Positions 52,750 to 62,582 of a stretch of 64,000 nucleotides of DNA are shown in pieces (positions within the stretch are counted from its first letter, which is position 1; each line of letters begins with the position of its first letter). Where the stretch lies: positions 62,001 through 126,000 of the forward strand of contig NZ_JASSOT010000055.1 in assembly GCF_030238365.1 (NCBI RefSeq). The letters run 5' to 3'. A program made the position numbers and the translations under genes. Below the pieces are notes generated by a model. It was given only the letters and a program-made list of their open reading frames with translations, ran no database searches and was not told the origin of the DNA. The DNA comes from Lelliottia wanjuensis. GTDB taxonomy: Bacteria > Pseudomonadota > Gammaproteobacteria > Enterobacterales > Enterobacteriaceae.

Positions 52750-53619
52750 CTTTACGCCAACACAAGACTGGCTCAATGCTGGTTATTACTTTCGCCTTCA
52801 AAGGGGTTTTGTGTCGTGAACCCCTTTCTAAAGTGGATATTTCCCCCCGCGGCATGAAGTATGCAGAACGTTTGCTGGGGGAAATTCAGAATCAAATCGC
52901 AGGTGTCACATTTGATTATTCAATAATATATCCCAGGCTCCAAAAAGCTGGCACTGTTTGGACAGGTAAAAAAATTAAAATCATTAAATCCTATCTGGAT
53001 GAATATTTAAAAATCTGCGAGAACCGCAACCTCTCCTCCTCAACAATTAGCGGCTATGAAAAATGCCTGCAGGCGTTTTCCTCAATACATAAATTGCAGG
53101 TGACTGATCTAACCCCTTTGGTACTTAAAAAACTGGATATCGACTCGTAAAATCAAGCTAAAGACGATCAGGAATCATCTATCATTTTTGCGCAGCGCCA
53201 TCGATGAGGCAATGACCGACGGCCTACTGCAAATCAACCCGGTAACGCTGGTAAGCGCCAGCCGATACCACGAGATCGACAGCACCCCAAATAATGATGA
53301 TTATGAAATAGACCCGTTCACACTAGCCGAAAAGGACGCGATTTATCAGGAATGGCAGAACATGTTCCGCTTTGGCTTCAATACCGGCCTCCGTAGCTCT
53401 GGATTGTGCGCTCTGCGTTGGGGCGATATCGATTTCATCGAGAACCCCTACCAGACACGCCGCACTTTTGTCATACGCCATATTAACCAGGACGTGAACC
53501 TGTTCTGGCTTGCCGTGCAAATGGGACATAAAAGGCCGGAAATGTTGGTCCGGCATTATGGTCGATACCTGGCTGAATACGATAGAAGGTCGATGATAAA
53601 AATAATTAACAACAATTAA
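52704..53619 (+). pseudogene. int: Phage integrase, frameshifted with catalytic-domain deletion
   Basis: Starts with GTG at 52704: VGKAEQGSCSLPRGVTLRQH is the arm-binding domain (DUF3596 type), then EYLKICENRNLSSSTISGYE the core-binding domain, up to a stop at 53148. In another frame SAIDEAMTDGLLQINPVTLV and FRFGFNTGLRSSGLCALRWG (catalytic Arg region) continue. The segment with the H-x-x-R box is deleted: DIDFIENPYQTRRTFVIRHI jumps to FWLAVQMGHKRPEMLVRHYG (His and Tyr). Confidence 0.85.
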
Positions 53620-53733
53620 AAACAAAAAGGACATTATATATACAATGTTTTTCTCAAAAAAACACAAACTCTCTTTTAATTTAAAGAGAAAATGTTGTCC
53701 TTAATATGCATCAACTATCCAAGGAGCTAAAAA

Positions 53734-54117
53734 ATGAAATTAACTGGTATTGACATGGCAGGTAATTATGTTAGTGAAGATGGTAATCAAACTCTCGATA
53801 TAGTTTACAGCGATTCTTCCCAAGGGTATTTCAGTGGAACGTTTGTTAACAAATCAACAATTATAGGTGAAACAACTACAGAGCTCAACAATGCTAACAC
53901 TCGTTACGCCTTCGTAAAAAACAATGAAGGCGCAGGACTAGGAATATATATCTGGTACAGAAATGATGATTGGTCTGACGTTCTTTTCGACTATTGGGCG
54001 GGAACAATGGATAAAGAGAAAAATTTGATTATGTCATGTGCGCAATCCTATATAAATGGCGATGGTGTTACTTCGTTTAAAACATCCGAACAAATTGTAT
54101 TTATACGTCAAGCGTAA
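53734..54117 (+). CDS. Avidin-like beta-barrel protein (127 aa)
   Basis: AT-rich gene with ribosome site AAGGAG. The pattern resembles the avidin/streptavidin fold: GNYVSEDGNQTLDIVYSD, then GYFSGTFVNKST, LGIYIWYRNDDW and FDYWAGTMD, parallel to G-x-W, GxFTGTY, WxN and W-x-G strands of avidins. The first-strand tryptophan is tyrosine here. There is no signal peptide. If it binds biotin it would be a rare cytoplasmic avidin; it may only share the barrel. Single-gene unit closed by a terminator. Confidence 0.5.
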   Translation: MKLTGIDMAGNYVSEDGNQTLDIVYSDSSQGYFSGTFVNKSTIIGETTTELNNANTRYAFVKNNEGAGLGIYIWYRNDDWSDVLFDYWAGTMDKEKNLIMSCAQSYINGDGVTSFKTSEQIVFIRQA

Positions 54118-54126
54118 AATAACGCA

Positions 54127-54156
54127 TACCCGATAAACAAATATCGGGTATTTTCT
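54127..54156. terminator. Hairpin terminator between avidin-like and acyltransferase genes
   Basis: TACCCGAT (54127-54134) pairs with ATCGGGTA (54143-54150), followed by TTTTCTT. It lies between two convergent genes and can work in both directions. Confidence 0.8.
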
Positions 54157-55163
54157 TAATTCCAATTACTTTTATCCTTAAGAGCTAAAAATCTCTTTTC
54201 AATGTAATGCCATGAAAAAAAAGACATTATCATTGTCAATAATATTGACATAAAAAATGCGAGGTAAGGCTGCGTTCTATACATTCCAAAAGAACAGAGA
54301 ATTTGAATTATAGGGAAATTATATATGTACATACCATAAGAATAATCATTATTAATTTTTATGAAAGTTAATGGCAAGCATAAACAAAAGAACAACACCA
54401 TAAGTACAATTACAGCCCATTCAACAACGACAGAAAACCCCGTCCCTTTAAAAATCAAATACAAAACAATAGATGCCAATGTCATTTTAGGCAGTTGTTT
54501 CAATAATGAAGCATATATTGAAAATAAAGCACCTCCAAAAAAGAATGCAGCCATGCCTACAAACTGCATCGCGATCGTTCGTGATGCCGGCGTAGCAATC
54601 ACAACTTTAAAATAATATAGCCATGCTAAAGATACTATCATGGTTATAAAAAACACATAACCTTTTATATATCTAAAGAAGAATATATAAAATGGAACAG
54701 AAACATAGAGTATTATTTCCGTTTTAAGTGTCCACAAAGAGCCATTAATAGCAGATAAAGGATTGAATGTAAAAACACCAGGAAGATTAGGATGGATAAA
54801 GTTTATAAAAAATACATTTGCTAATACGTATTTAACAATGTCATGATTAAGTATAAACTTTTCAAAACTGTACGTGGATATAAAAGCTGATATGACAAAC
54901 ATAAATATCATACACGCATAATAAGCTGGCAACAATCGTAATCCGCGCCTGTAAAAATACCCGTCCCTTTTTTTTAGGTAGCTTTTTGTAATTAAATACC
55001 CACTAATGACAAAAAAACATTCTACAATAATATCTCCATTGATAAATTGTAAAATAAATCCGAGCTTATCAGAACCTGTAATCCCTCCATTATGCACCAG
55101 AATAACACCTAGAGCCAAAAAGAACCTTAAAAAATTGAAGTTATTATATCTTGGGAATTCCAT
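54156..55163 (-). CDS. Acyltransferase-3 family membrane protein (335 aa)
   Basis: Integral membrane acyltransferase (OafA/YrhL class) that typically adds acetyl groups to lipopolysaccharide, peptidoglycan or exopolysaccharide sugars. The N-terminus NFNFLRFFLALGVILVHNGG carries the R-x10-H motif; ECFFVISGYLITKSYLKKRD and FYRRGLRLLPAYYACMIF are the conserved second block. About ten membrane helices follow. It is AT-rich and alone, with no polysaccharide genes nearby, suggesting a transferred modification gene as in serotype-converting islands. Substrate unknown. Confidence 0.88.
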   Translation of the reverse strand: MEFPRYNNFNFLRFFLALGVILVHNGGITGSDKLGFILQFINGDIIVECFFVISGYLITKSYLKKRDGYFYRRGLRLLPAYYACMIFMFVISAFISTYSFEKFILNHDIVKYVLANVFFINFIHPNLPGVFTFNPLSAINGSLWTLKTEIILYVSVPFYIFFFRYIKGYVFFITMIVSLAWLYYFKVVIATPASRTIAMQFVGMAAFFFGGALFSIYASLLKQLPKMTLASIVLYLIFKGTGFSVVVEWAVIVLMVLFFCLCLPLTFIKINNDYSYGMYIYNFPIIQILCSFGMYRTQPYLAFFMSILLTMIMSFFSWHYIEKRFLALKDKSNWN

Positions 55164-55834
55164 TTTTTACCTATAAAAAACTAAAACACTAAAAATATAG
55201 CTTCAAGACAGCGTTAATTGAATGTTTTTTTTGAAACAAATTCCTCTCACGGAAATAAATACACCATTTAAATAATTATTGGAAACACATCATTTACATG
55301 AATGTATTTCATTTTAAAACGACCACGCAGGGACTGCAGAATGCACTTTTTATGCACTTACTGTGTAAGATAATGATAATAGTCCAATAAATCAGATGGT
55401 TTAGAAATTTCTGGCGCGGATTCAAATCCCCCTCCCTTTTAAGGGGCGACAAATGTCGACCCCTTGTTGTTTATGCATTTTAAATGCGATGCAAGAGATG
55501 GTATCGCTACAACAGACAATTCTCACCTCCTAACGCAACCTCTCTTCGCAACAAAAAATACACCATGTCAGTTAGCACTGTACCTAACAATCACTCTAAA
55601 AAGACGGCAATTACCAGCAATTCTTCCAGGGCTTGCGCAGCATCATGTTGCGCAATTTAGACCTCTCGTTGAAGAAATCAGCACTCGATCAAATTTTGAA
55701 TTTTTTTCTTAATTCTTGACATGTCGTGCAGGCCTTACAGTACGAGGACTTAGGCTTTTTTACCCTTTCACAACCTCAATTTAACGTCAAAAACAACCCT
55801 TGTACTGAAATGATTCGATGTAAGCACACCTATT
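55164..55834. other. Gap with hairpin, no recognised gene
   Basis: About 670 bases. AAGGGG-CGAC-AAAT-GTCG-ACCCCTT at 55441-55465 forms a hairpin followed by TTGTTGTTTAT, terminator-like on the plus strand. GGATTCAAATCCCCC just before it looks like a tRNA T-arm but no tRNA can be folded. Nothing else seen. Confidence 0.4.
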
Positions 55835-56465
55835 TTAGTTCCACATACTTTTTGAGATTTCCGGGTTTTCAGCCATCAGCCGGTACTCTTCCGACGTCAG
55901 GTTGTTCAGGGATTCATGAGGCCGCTCGCTGTTATATTCCATCAGCCAGCTCTCTGTAATTTCCCGTGCTTTGTTCAGGGGTCTGAACAGGTAAAAATCC
56001 AGGATTTCTGTCCGGTACGTCCGGTTAAAACGCTCGATAAAGGCATTCTGCGTCGGCTTGCCGGGCTGATAAAAATACACCGTCCTGTTCAGCGATAATG
56101 TCCCGCACGCCTGGCGGATGCTCATGCCAAATTGTGCCGTCAGATAGCTGACGAACTTCCGCTTTATCGCTGGTTTTAAAGCTTTTTTGAGATAACGTCT
56201 TTCAGGGCCCGGCATTCAAGGCTGAGATCGGCAAACATCTGTTTGAGACGACGGTTTTCGTCCTCAAAGTCTTTCATCTTTTTGATATCTGAAGCCTCCA
56301 TCCCGCCACTCTTTGCTTTTCAGTTGTAGTACGAGGCTTCAGATATTCCCGCTTCGAGACAGACATCTTTGACGGTCCGGCCTGCTTCGACGGACTTCAG
56401 TACGGTAATGATCTGGTGCTCGGTGAATCGGGCTTTGCGCATGGCGATCTCCTCAGGGGACATAA
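55835..56465 (-). pseudogene. IS407-group IS3 relic: orfA with stop, orfB with deletion
   Basis: OrfA begins at 56441 with MRKARFTEHQIITVLKSVEA and GRTVKDVCLEAGISEASYYN, then TGA where Trp is expected, then KAKSGGMEASDIKKMKDFED. OrfB (FVSYLTAQFGMSIRQACGTL) jumps from VYFY to [20 protein letters not shown], losing the first two catalytic acids, and ends RPHESLNNLTSEEYRLMAEN. Confidence 0.82.
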
Positions 56466-56807
56466 TCAGTATGTCGGAAGATCTCTAAAAGTGAATGGTT
56501 CGGATTACAGGGATGCTTACACAGTGATATCGAAATCACCCCGTGCATTGCCGCAAATTGGGCACTTTAGTAAATCAGTCATGCTGCTGGCTCAACAGAA
56601 GATTTTTGTGGCGGCGCAGCCTGCGGCCTTTACAGGTTCAACAGCTTTGCTTTTGTGCGGCGGATTTCGCTTGAGATAAAACGCGATGAAGGGATCTGCA
56701 GGTCATCCGGGCGGCTGGCAAATGCGGGGATCGCCTCGATGATTCGGCAGTGAATTTATCAGACGCTGGCGGGGGCGTTTTGACGGCTGGTGCCACGGCA
56801 TCTGGTT
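56466..56807. other. Gap with an unidentified minus-strand remnant
   Basis: The minus strand at about 56748-56655 reads CRIIEAIPAFASRPDDLQIP then SSRFISSEIRRTKAKLLNL before a stop. It looks like the end of a protein, family not recognised. Nothing else was found. Confidence 0.3.
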
Positions 56808-57572
56808 TTACTGAGTAAACAAACTTTGTACCGAAAGTGTATGGAGTGACGAACCACCAAGCACCGGGCAGGTTGTCTGGAGGGCTGGAGCAGAAAGAAT
56901 GCTGTGTATTTCTCCCCCCGGACTGTATCGGACAACCCGACTGCCGCCCCATTCTGCGTTCCACAGATAGCCCTGCGCATCAATGCAGGAACCATCAGGT
57001 GCGCCGTCGCCTTCGATTTTGGTGAACACGCGCTGGTTTTGCAGCGAGAGGTAATCGCAGCACATAATCCGACCCTGCAGCGAGTCACAGTAATAGAGCG
57101 TGCTACCATCGGGGCTGAAACAGATGCTGTTCGGTATAGCGACATCGGGCAATGCAAGCGTCTCAACAGTCAGCGTTGCCGCATTGAGTCGATGAAACTT
57201 ACCGATGACTTTAACGGGATAATCGTCATCCATCGTCCCGAAGACAAAATTACCGGCACGGTCGCACCGTCCATCACCTATGCGGGTGCCGGTGTCTCCC
57301 GGTGAAGCAGCCACTGGGATAATTAATCCGCTGTTGAGATCATAGAAAGCCAGCCTTGTCGCGAATCCCATCAGCAGAATGTGATCCTGTTCAGTCAGGG
57401 CAAAGGAGCCGAGACGTTCAGACAGCGACCAGCGCATCACAACATCAATACCTTCTTCTATGGCGAGAAGTTCACTGGCTTCAATGTCAGTCCAGTAGAG
57501 CCTGCGGGTTCTTTCACACCACAGCGGGCATTCTCCCAGCGTATTCCTGACATCAGCTGCAATTGAAAACAT
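56808..57572 (-). CDS. SMP-30/gluconolactonase family protein, C-terminus probably truncated (254 aa)
   Basis: Six-bladed beta-propeller lactonase (SGL domain). The start MFSIAADVRNTLGECPLWCE is at 57572; family motifs are LGECPLW (metal Glu), RIGDGRCDRAGNFVFGTMDD, IPNSICFSPDGSTLYYCDS and GAPDGSCIDAQGYLWNAEWG. The C-terminus ends abruptly after CPVLGGSSLHTL, about 25-35 residues short of the family, so a blade strand may be missing. It would hydrolyse a sugar lactone to its acid. It is the last gene of a three-gene minus-strand set with a YdcZ-type transporter and an amidohydrolase. Confidence 0.8.
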   Translation of the reverse strand: MFSIAADVRNTLGECPLWCERTRRLYWTDIEASELLAIEEGIDVVMRWSLSERLGSFALTEQDHILLMGFATRLAFYDLNSGLIIPVAASPGDTGTRIGDGRCDRAGNFVFGTMDDDYPVKVIGKFHRLNAATLTVETLALPDVAIPNSICFSPDGSTLYYCDSLQGRIMCCDYLSLQNQRVFTKIEGDGAPDGSCIDAQGYLWNAEWGGSRVVRYSPGGEIHSILSAPALQTTCPVLGGSSLHTLSVQSLFTQ

Positions 57573-57629
57573 GTTAATCCTTAGGATATAAAAGATCGTA
57601 CTGCACGATGGCAAAAGTGGATAACGCAG

Positions 57630-58106
57630 TTACTGCAAAAAACGTGCAGAGAGCCGATCGCCGAAAAGCATGACAGCAAGTCCGACCAGCATGACAACCA
57701 TTCCCCCCAGCCTGACTAACGAAACCGGGCGCTGCACAGCGCCAAGCAAGCCAAAATGGTCAATCATCTGAGAGGAAAGTAACTGTCCGGCAATCGCCAG
57801 CCCGAGCAGAGCTGAAAATCCGATTTTCGGCGCCAGCACTACATAGCTGAACAGGGCACATGCGCCTATCAGGCCGCCCGCAAGACTCCAGAGGGGTTGT
57901 GACGGGATCGCCGCCAGCGATGTCATTAGCCCGCCCCTGAGCAGTGCGTAAATCCCCAGACTGAACGCGCCCGCCGTGAAGGAAAAGAGCGCCGCAGTGA
58001 CCGGATCACCTTCCAGTCCCCTTGCCAGCTGGCTGTTCAGGGTTGTCTGCAGGGTGATCCCCAGACCTGCGGCAAACGCGATTACGTAATAAATCATGCT
58101 TTTCAT
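57630..58106 (-). CDS. YdcZ/DMT-superfamily small transporter (158 aa)
   Basis: Inner-membrane protein of the DUF606/YdcZ family with five hydrophobic helices. It starts MKSMIYYVIAFAAGLGITLQ with TTLNSQLARGLEGDPVTAAL, the family signature (N-x-x-L near the first loop), and ends GGMVVMLVGLAVMLFGDRL. Alternative start at M4. Encoded five bases after the amidohydrolase stop, so co-transcribed. Role in efflux or uptake of the amidohydrolase substrate or product is inferred from position. Confidence 0.87.
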   Translation of the reverse strand: MKSMIYYVIAFAAGLGITLQTTLNSQLARGLEGDPVTAALFSFTAGAFSLGIYALLRGGLMTSLAAIPSQPLWSLAGGLIGACALFSYVVLAPKIGFSALLGLAIAGQLLSSQMIDHFGLLGAVQRPVSLVRLGGMVVMLVGLAVMLFGDRLSARFLQ

Positions 58107-58111
58107 CCCGG

Positions 58112-59509
58112 TTAGTCTGCCTGCTCCAGCGACAGGAAAGCGTCAGCAAAAATGTCAGGCTGGTTGCCAGAGGCGGCAAACAGGTGCTCACGCGACTCAT
58201 CAATCGCCGCACGCAGTCGCTCGCTGTCTACGCCCAGCACCTTACCGTTCTGTTTAACGATGCGCCCGCCGATCATGACGGTATCGATGTTGCTGCGCTC
58301 GGCGGCATGTACCACCGTGCCAAAGGCATTTCCAGACGGGTACAGGTTAAGATCACTGGCGTTAATCAGCACCAGGTCAGCCTGTTTGCCTGGCGTCAGG
58401 CTCCCTGTTTTGTCCTGCAGTCCGGCACAAACCGCGCCATCAACGGTTGCCGATTTAAGCAACTGCGCAGCCGGAAGCGTTGTCAGCGAATGCGCTGAAT
58501 CGCCGCAGTGTTCCTTATGCATACCCATCACACGCTGCAGATAGAACGCCACGCGCATTTCCATAAACATGTCAGTGCTGTAAGACGTTTCGTTGTCCAC
58601 GCTCAGGCCAGGATTAATTCCATGACGCTGTGCGGCTTCAATGGCGAACATCCCGCTTTCGATACCGTAGTGTGAATCTGAGCGCGGGCAGACGTTTACC
58701 CGGACACCGGCTTCGCGCAGGATTTCCCAGCCTTCATCAGGCAGTGATGTACAGTGGTTGAATATATTATCCGGGCCAAGCAGACCCTGCTGATGCAGCG
58801 ATTCAAGTTCGGAGGCCATCTCAACGCCAAAGAATTCGGTCACGATCGGCAACCCCAACCTGCGCGCTTCGGCCCACAATTCTGGCTCCAGCTGAGCCAT
58901 AACCCCCAAAGTCACAAGACCCTCAGGGTTATCCCTGAAATACTTTTCCTGCAGACGCTGCCAGTTACCTGGCCAGTGCGCACGATCCCATTCACCCGCA
59001 ACCGGTGCGCCGGAAGCATGAATGGCGCGAATGCCGCTATCAAGCAGAGCCTCGACTGCAGCGTCGGAATGCGCTGCAGTTCGGCTGTTGTGCGAGTTAT
59101 CAATCATCGTGGTGATGCCCGCATCAATAGCGCCCAGCGCCGTCAGCAGGTTACCGATATAGATATCGGCAGGACGGTAATATTTAGCGAACGAGAAGTG
59201 TGTGGCGTTGCTGTAGTCGTCCAGGCAGGTGGCGTTTGGATTAATGCGGCGCAGCTGTCCTTCCCAGGCATGACGATGAGAATCGACTATTCCCGGCATG
59301 GCAATCATATTGGTGGCATTAATGACTTGCGCCCCCGGCACATCAAGGTTCTGGCTCACGGCGGTAATCGTTGAGCCGTTGATGAGAATATCACCACGCT
59401 CAATATTACCGATGTTCTCATCCATGCTCAGTATCGTCGCGCCACGAATCAGCGTAGCCTGTGAAGTGACATTTTGATTGTTAACAATATTTCTGATGTA
59501 ACCGGCCAT
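58112..59509 (-). CDS. Amidohydrolase-superfamily protein (465 aa)
   Basis: TIM-barrel metal hydrolase of the TrzA/AtzB/guanine-deaminase-like group. The start at 59509 (MAGYIRNIVNNQNVTSQ) fits better than the ATG 14 codons upstream. Motifs: MPGIVDSHRHAWEGQL (His-x-His), FNHCTSLPDEGWEIL (metal His), NPGLSVDNETSYSTDM (Asp), and the C-terminal composite domain (LTPGKQADLVLINASD). The usual H in the third position (ITxHxGE) reads IVTEFFGVE, so one metal ligand seems absent or replaced. Divergent from a LysR regulator at 59638, which probably controls it. Substrate unknown. Confidence 0.82.
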   Translation of the reverse strand: MAGYIRNIVNNQNVTSQATLIRGATILSMDENIGNIERGDILINGSTITAVSQNLDVPGAQVINATNMIAMPGIVDSHRHAWEGQLRRINPNATCLDDYSNATHFSFAKYYRPADIYIGNLLTALGAIDAGITTMIDNSHNSRTAAHSDAAVEALLDSGIRAIHASGAPVAGEWDRAHWPGNWQRLQEKYFRDNPEGLVTLGVMAQLEPELWAEARRLGLPIVTEFFGVEMASELESLHQQGLLGPDNIFNHCTSLPDEGWEILREAGVRVNVCPRSDSHYGIESGMFAIEAAQRHGINPGLSVDNETSYSTDMFMEMRVAFYLQRVMGMHKEHCGDSAHSLTTLPAAQLLKSATVDGAVCAGLQDKTGSLTPGKQADLVLINASDLNLYPSGNAFGTVVHAAERSNIDTVMIGGRIVKQNGKVLGVDSERLRAAIDESREHLFAASGNQPDIFADAFLSLEQAD

Positions 59510-59637
59510 AAACTTGCCTCTTTCCTGATCAATGAGGAAACGATACGCCACACCATTAGCCTGGAAAAGATGCGTAAAGTGTTTTCATAATTCATAATTC
59601 TCGAATAATCAGACTCACTTTTACCTGGAGCAGAACG

Positions 59638-60570
59638 ATGGATCGGATTCAGGCTATGCAGGTTTTCACGCGGGTTGCTGAAGCCGGGAGTTTTGTTCGC
59701 GCGGCAGAAACACTTTCACTGCCTTCTTCCACCGTCACCAGCACGATTAAAAACCTGGAGAAATACCTGCAGGTGCGTTTGCTTAACCGGACGACAAGAC
59801 GGGTCAGCCTTACTCCTGAAGGCCTGCAGTATCTGGCGCAGTGCCGGGAGATCCTGTCGCTGATTGAACATAGTGAATCCAGCCTGACTGATTCCCTCAG
59901 ACGCCCTCAGGGGCGGCTGCGGGTTGATATGCCTGGAGGGATCGCCCATTTCATCGTCATGCCCAACCTGAAAGACTTTTACCGGCTTTATCCGGATATT
60001 TACCTGATGATTGGCGTGAGCGATCGGCAGGTCGATCTTGTGCAGGAAGGGGTGGATTGCGTCATACGAACCGGTGAATTAACGGACTCCACACTGGTTG
60101 CCCGTCCGCTTGGCCGGTTTCGCTGGGTGACCTGCGCCTCGCCGGACTATCTCAGGAAGTTCGGTGTCCCTGAGACGCCTGAAGCGTTGTCACAACATCG
60201 GGCGATACATTACTTTTCCGGTTCTGGAAGACGCACTAGTGAACTGCGTTTTACACGAGGCACTGAGGCCTTCTCTGTTCCGGTTGAGGGGGATGCAGCC
60301 GTTAACGAAACGGGACTCTACATCAGACTGTGTCTTGAAGGTTTTGGGCTGGCGCAGCTCGCTGAGAATGTGATTTCGGAGAATCTGCAGCAAGGCAAAC
60401 TGATCGAGGTTCTGGCAGACTGGCAGCCCCCCTCCGTGCCGGTAACGATACTCTATCCGCATCAGCGTTTTCTCTCTCCCGCCGTGCGTGCTTTTGCTGA
60501 CTGGATCTCCGGACTTTTCAGCGAAGGCGCAGGTGAGAAAGGTCTTTCCGGTAAAAGACGGCTCCGGTAA
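59638..60570 (+). CDS. LysR-type regulator (310 aa)
   Basis: LTTR with N-terminal winged helix MDRIQAMQVFTRVAEAGSFV, RAAETLSLPSSTVTSTIKNL and RLLNRTTRRVSLTPEGLQYL. The effector domain has LRVDMPGGIAHFIVMPNLKD, EGVDCVIRTGELTDSTLVAR and GFGLAQLAENVISENLQQGK, as in the CrgA-like group. A GGAGCAG ribosome site precedes the ATG. It is divergently placed to the amidohydrolase operon (58112-59509), with about 130 bases between, the classical layout for LysR control. It looks intact. Confidence 0.9.
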   Translation: MDRIQAMQVFTRVAEAGSFVRAAETLSLPSSTVTSTIKNLEKYLQVRLLNRTTRRVSLTPEGLQYLAQCREILSLIEHSESSLTDSLRRPQGRLRVDMPGGIAHFIVMPNLKDFYRLYPDIYLMIGVSDRQVDLVQEGVDCVIRTGELTDSTLVARPLGRFRWVTCASPDYLRKFGVPETPEALSQHRAIHYFSGSGRRTSELRFTRGTEAFSVPVEGDAAVNETGLYIRLCLEGFGLAQLAENVISENLQQGKLIEVLADWQPPSVPVTILYPHQRFLSPAVRAFADWISGLFSEGAGEKGLSGKRRLR

Positions 60571-60647
60571 GAGGACGGCTCTTCAGTACGACAATTAATA
60601 ACCCCCTCAGCAGAGGAACCGAACGTTCCCCTGCTGTGTCTGTGAAT

Positions 60648-61506
60648 TCAGCCCGGCTGCAGTGCAGATTCCAGGTGAGCGTTTCGTCCGGCAGCCATTC
60701 CGGTGCAGGCACCTGCGACTGCGATTGCTGCGGTCATCAGTAATGGCACCGTCCAGCCTCCGGACAACTCCTGTACTTTGCCCAGCAACAGCGGACCCAT
60801 CGCTGCCATCAGATAACCGACACTCTGCGCCATGCCTGACAAGGCGGCGGCATCACCCGCGTTTTTAGTACGCAGCCCGATGAATGTCAGACCCAGCATC
60901 ATGCTGGCACCTGAGCCGAAGCCGAGAAGCGCGGCCCACAGCATCGCCATACCCGGCAGATAACGCGATGTTCCATCCCCAGCTCTGCGTCAGAGGAATG
61001 ATAATGGCTGAACCAATGGCGCCCGCGGCACCCATGGTAATGGAATACGCCCCCGTCACGGAAGCCACGTTGCCGGAAAAGTCACGCTTGATAAGACCTG
61101 GCAGAAGGACATTGCCCAGAGCAATCCCGATACCTATTAATATGGTTCCGCCATAAAGCGCCCAGACGCTGCCTGTGGAGCGAAGCAGGATGCCTGCAGA
61201 AATCACTGCCAGAGCACCAAAAAGGGTGCGTTCCAGGCCGTACTTGCGGGAGATGGATGCGCTCAGGGGAGAAAAGGCGGCAAAGGCCAGTAAAGGTAGC
61301 GAGTTAAGCAACCCAACGGCTGTGATACTTAGCCCAAAACCATGGCGAATAGACTCTAAAACGGGTGCGATAGCGGTAAAAGGAACACGCAGGTTAATGG
61401 CGATAAAAAGGATGCCGGTCACAAGTATGACTGAAGACCACTTGTTCGTCGTGTGGGACATAAATTTTGCTTTCTCTGGAAAAAAGAAAGACTTTAAAGA
61501 AAGCAT
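60648..61506 (-). pseudogene. CynX-like MFS transporter with internal deletion and frameshift
   Basis: The N-terminal half (ILVTGILFIAINLRVPFTAI, GILLRSTGSVWALYGGTILI, up to IIPLTQSWGWNIAL near 60960) and the C-terminal part (MLWAALLGFGSGASMMLGLT, GYLMAAMGPLLLGKVQELSG) are both recognisable, but the region for about helices 6 to 9 is missing and the frames differ. The MFS proteins of this class resemble CynX/YycB and are about 390-400 aa. The transporter is dead. It is divergent from the AraC regulator at 61549. Confidence 0.85.
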
Positions 61507-61548
61507 GATTTACAGAATATAGATAACCTGACAACATATAGCTAAATT

Positions 61549-62343
61549 ATGCCAGTTAATAAAAAAACCGTGACCTCGCCGGAGGAGTTTAACGCCGATG
61601 CTTTCAGTCAGGCTGCTATTGCCCTGCATGTATCATCGTCAGGCGAGTATGCCGGGCAGAGTCCGCACACTCATCGCAAGGGACAACTTATCCTCTCTTT
61701 GCGCGGTGCAGTGAGCTGTGAGGTTGAGGATGCGCTGTGGCTTGTTCCACCGGGACATGCAGTCTGGATTCCGGGTGAAATCCCTCATAGTTGCCGGATT
61801 ACGAAGAATGCAGATACCTGCTTTCTGTTTATCGAACCCGGCGCGGCGGTGATGCCGGAAATCTGCTGTACCCTGGCGATTACGCCTCTGGTCCGCGAGC
61901 TTGTTCTGTATCTTGCAGAGCAGGGACAGGTATTTTCTCCTGACAGTAAAACCGCCAGGCTCGCGGCAGTGCTGCTGGAAAATATTCCGGATGTGCCGGT
62001 TAAAGCGCTCCATCTTCCCGTATCGGAGCATCCTAAAATCCGGAAAATGGCTGAGGCACTTTTTAATGAGCCTGATGACCGGCGAACGTTAAAGCAATGG
62101 GCTGCTCATCTGGCCATCAGCTAGCGATCTCTGGCCAGACGGATAAAAGAGGCAACAGGAATGAGCTTTGGTCGCTGGCGTCAGCAACTGCATTTGATGA
62201 TAGCCCTGAGCCATCTGGCAGAAGGTCAGTCTGTGCAGCGCGTCGCCGGAATGCTGGGATATGATTCGGTCAGCGCGTTTATTACGATGTTCAGAAAAGC
62301 ACTGGGTAAATCACCGACGCAATATTTTTCGTCTCTAAACTAA
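61549..62343 (+). pseudogene. AraC-family regulator with in-frame amber codon
   Basis: Cupin-type AraC regulator. The N-terminal sensor (HTHRKGQLILSLRGAVSCEV, WLVPPGHAVWIPGEIPHSCR) and the first helices (KQWAAHLAIS) run to TAG at 62122-62124; the same frame continues RSLARRIKEATGMSFGRWRQ and RVAGMLGYDSVSAFITMFRK. A single change of the expected Glu codon to TAG truncates the DNA-binding domain. Its likely target was the divergent MFS gene, itself deleted. Confidence 0.88.
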
Positions 62344-62580
62344 TGCAAAACAACACAAACCGGATTTTTATAAAGAACGCCAAGGTCCGCTCTTCGCTCT
62401 TTGCGGACATTAGCTCAGCCGATTTACCATAACGTCGCATTACGCGTACCGCTCAGACGGTCTGAGCGCGTTTCTGGCATGTCCCCGTTAAAAACAGTAA
62501 CAAACCACCCGAAAATGCACGCCAGAAACGCTACGTATGACTCTATCCTATGACTGGATATGCACTCAACTGAATAACGC
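62344..62580. other. Short gap after AraC pseudogene
   Basis: No gene. The sequence CGCTCAGACGGTCTGAGCG at about 62449-62467 is a near-perfect inverted repeat that may act as a terminator or protein site. Confidence 0.35.
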
Positions 62581-62582
62581 CT

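Noticed and set aside
55418..55440. tRNA 3' end / phage attachment site (GGATTCAAATCCCCC)
   Set aside because: No acceptor stem partner or other tRNA arms upstream, and no matching core sequence was found next to the integrase relic.
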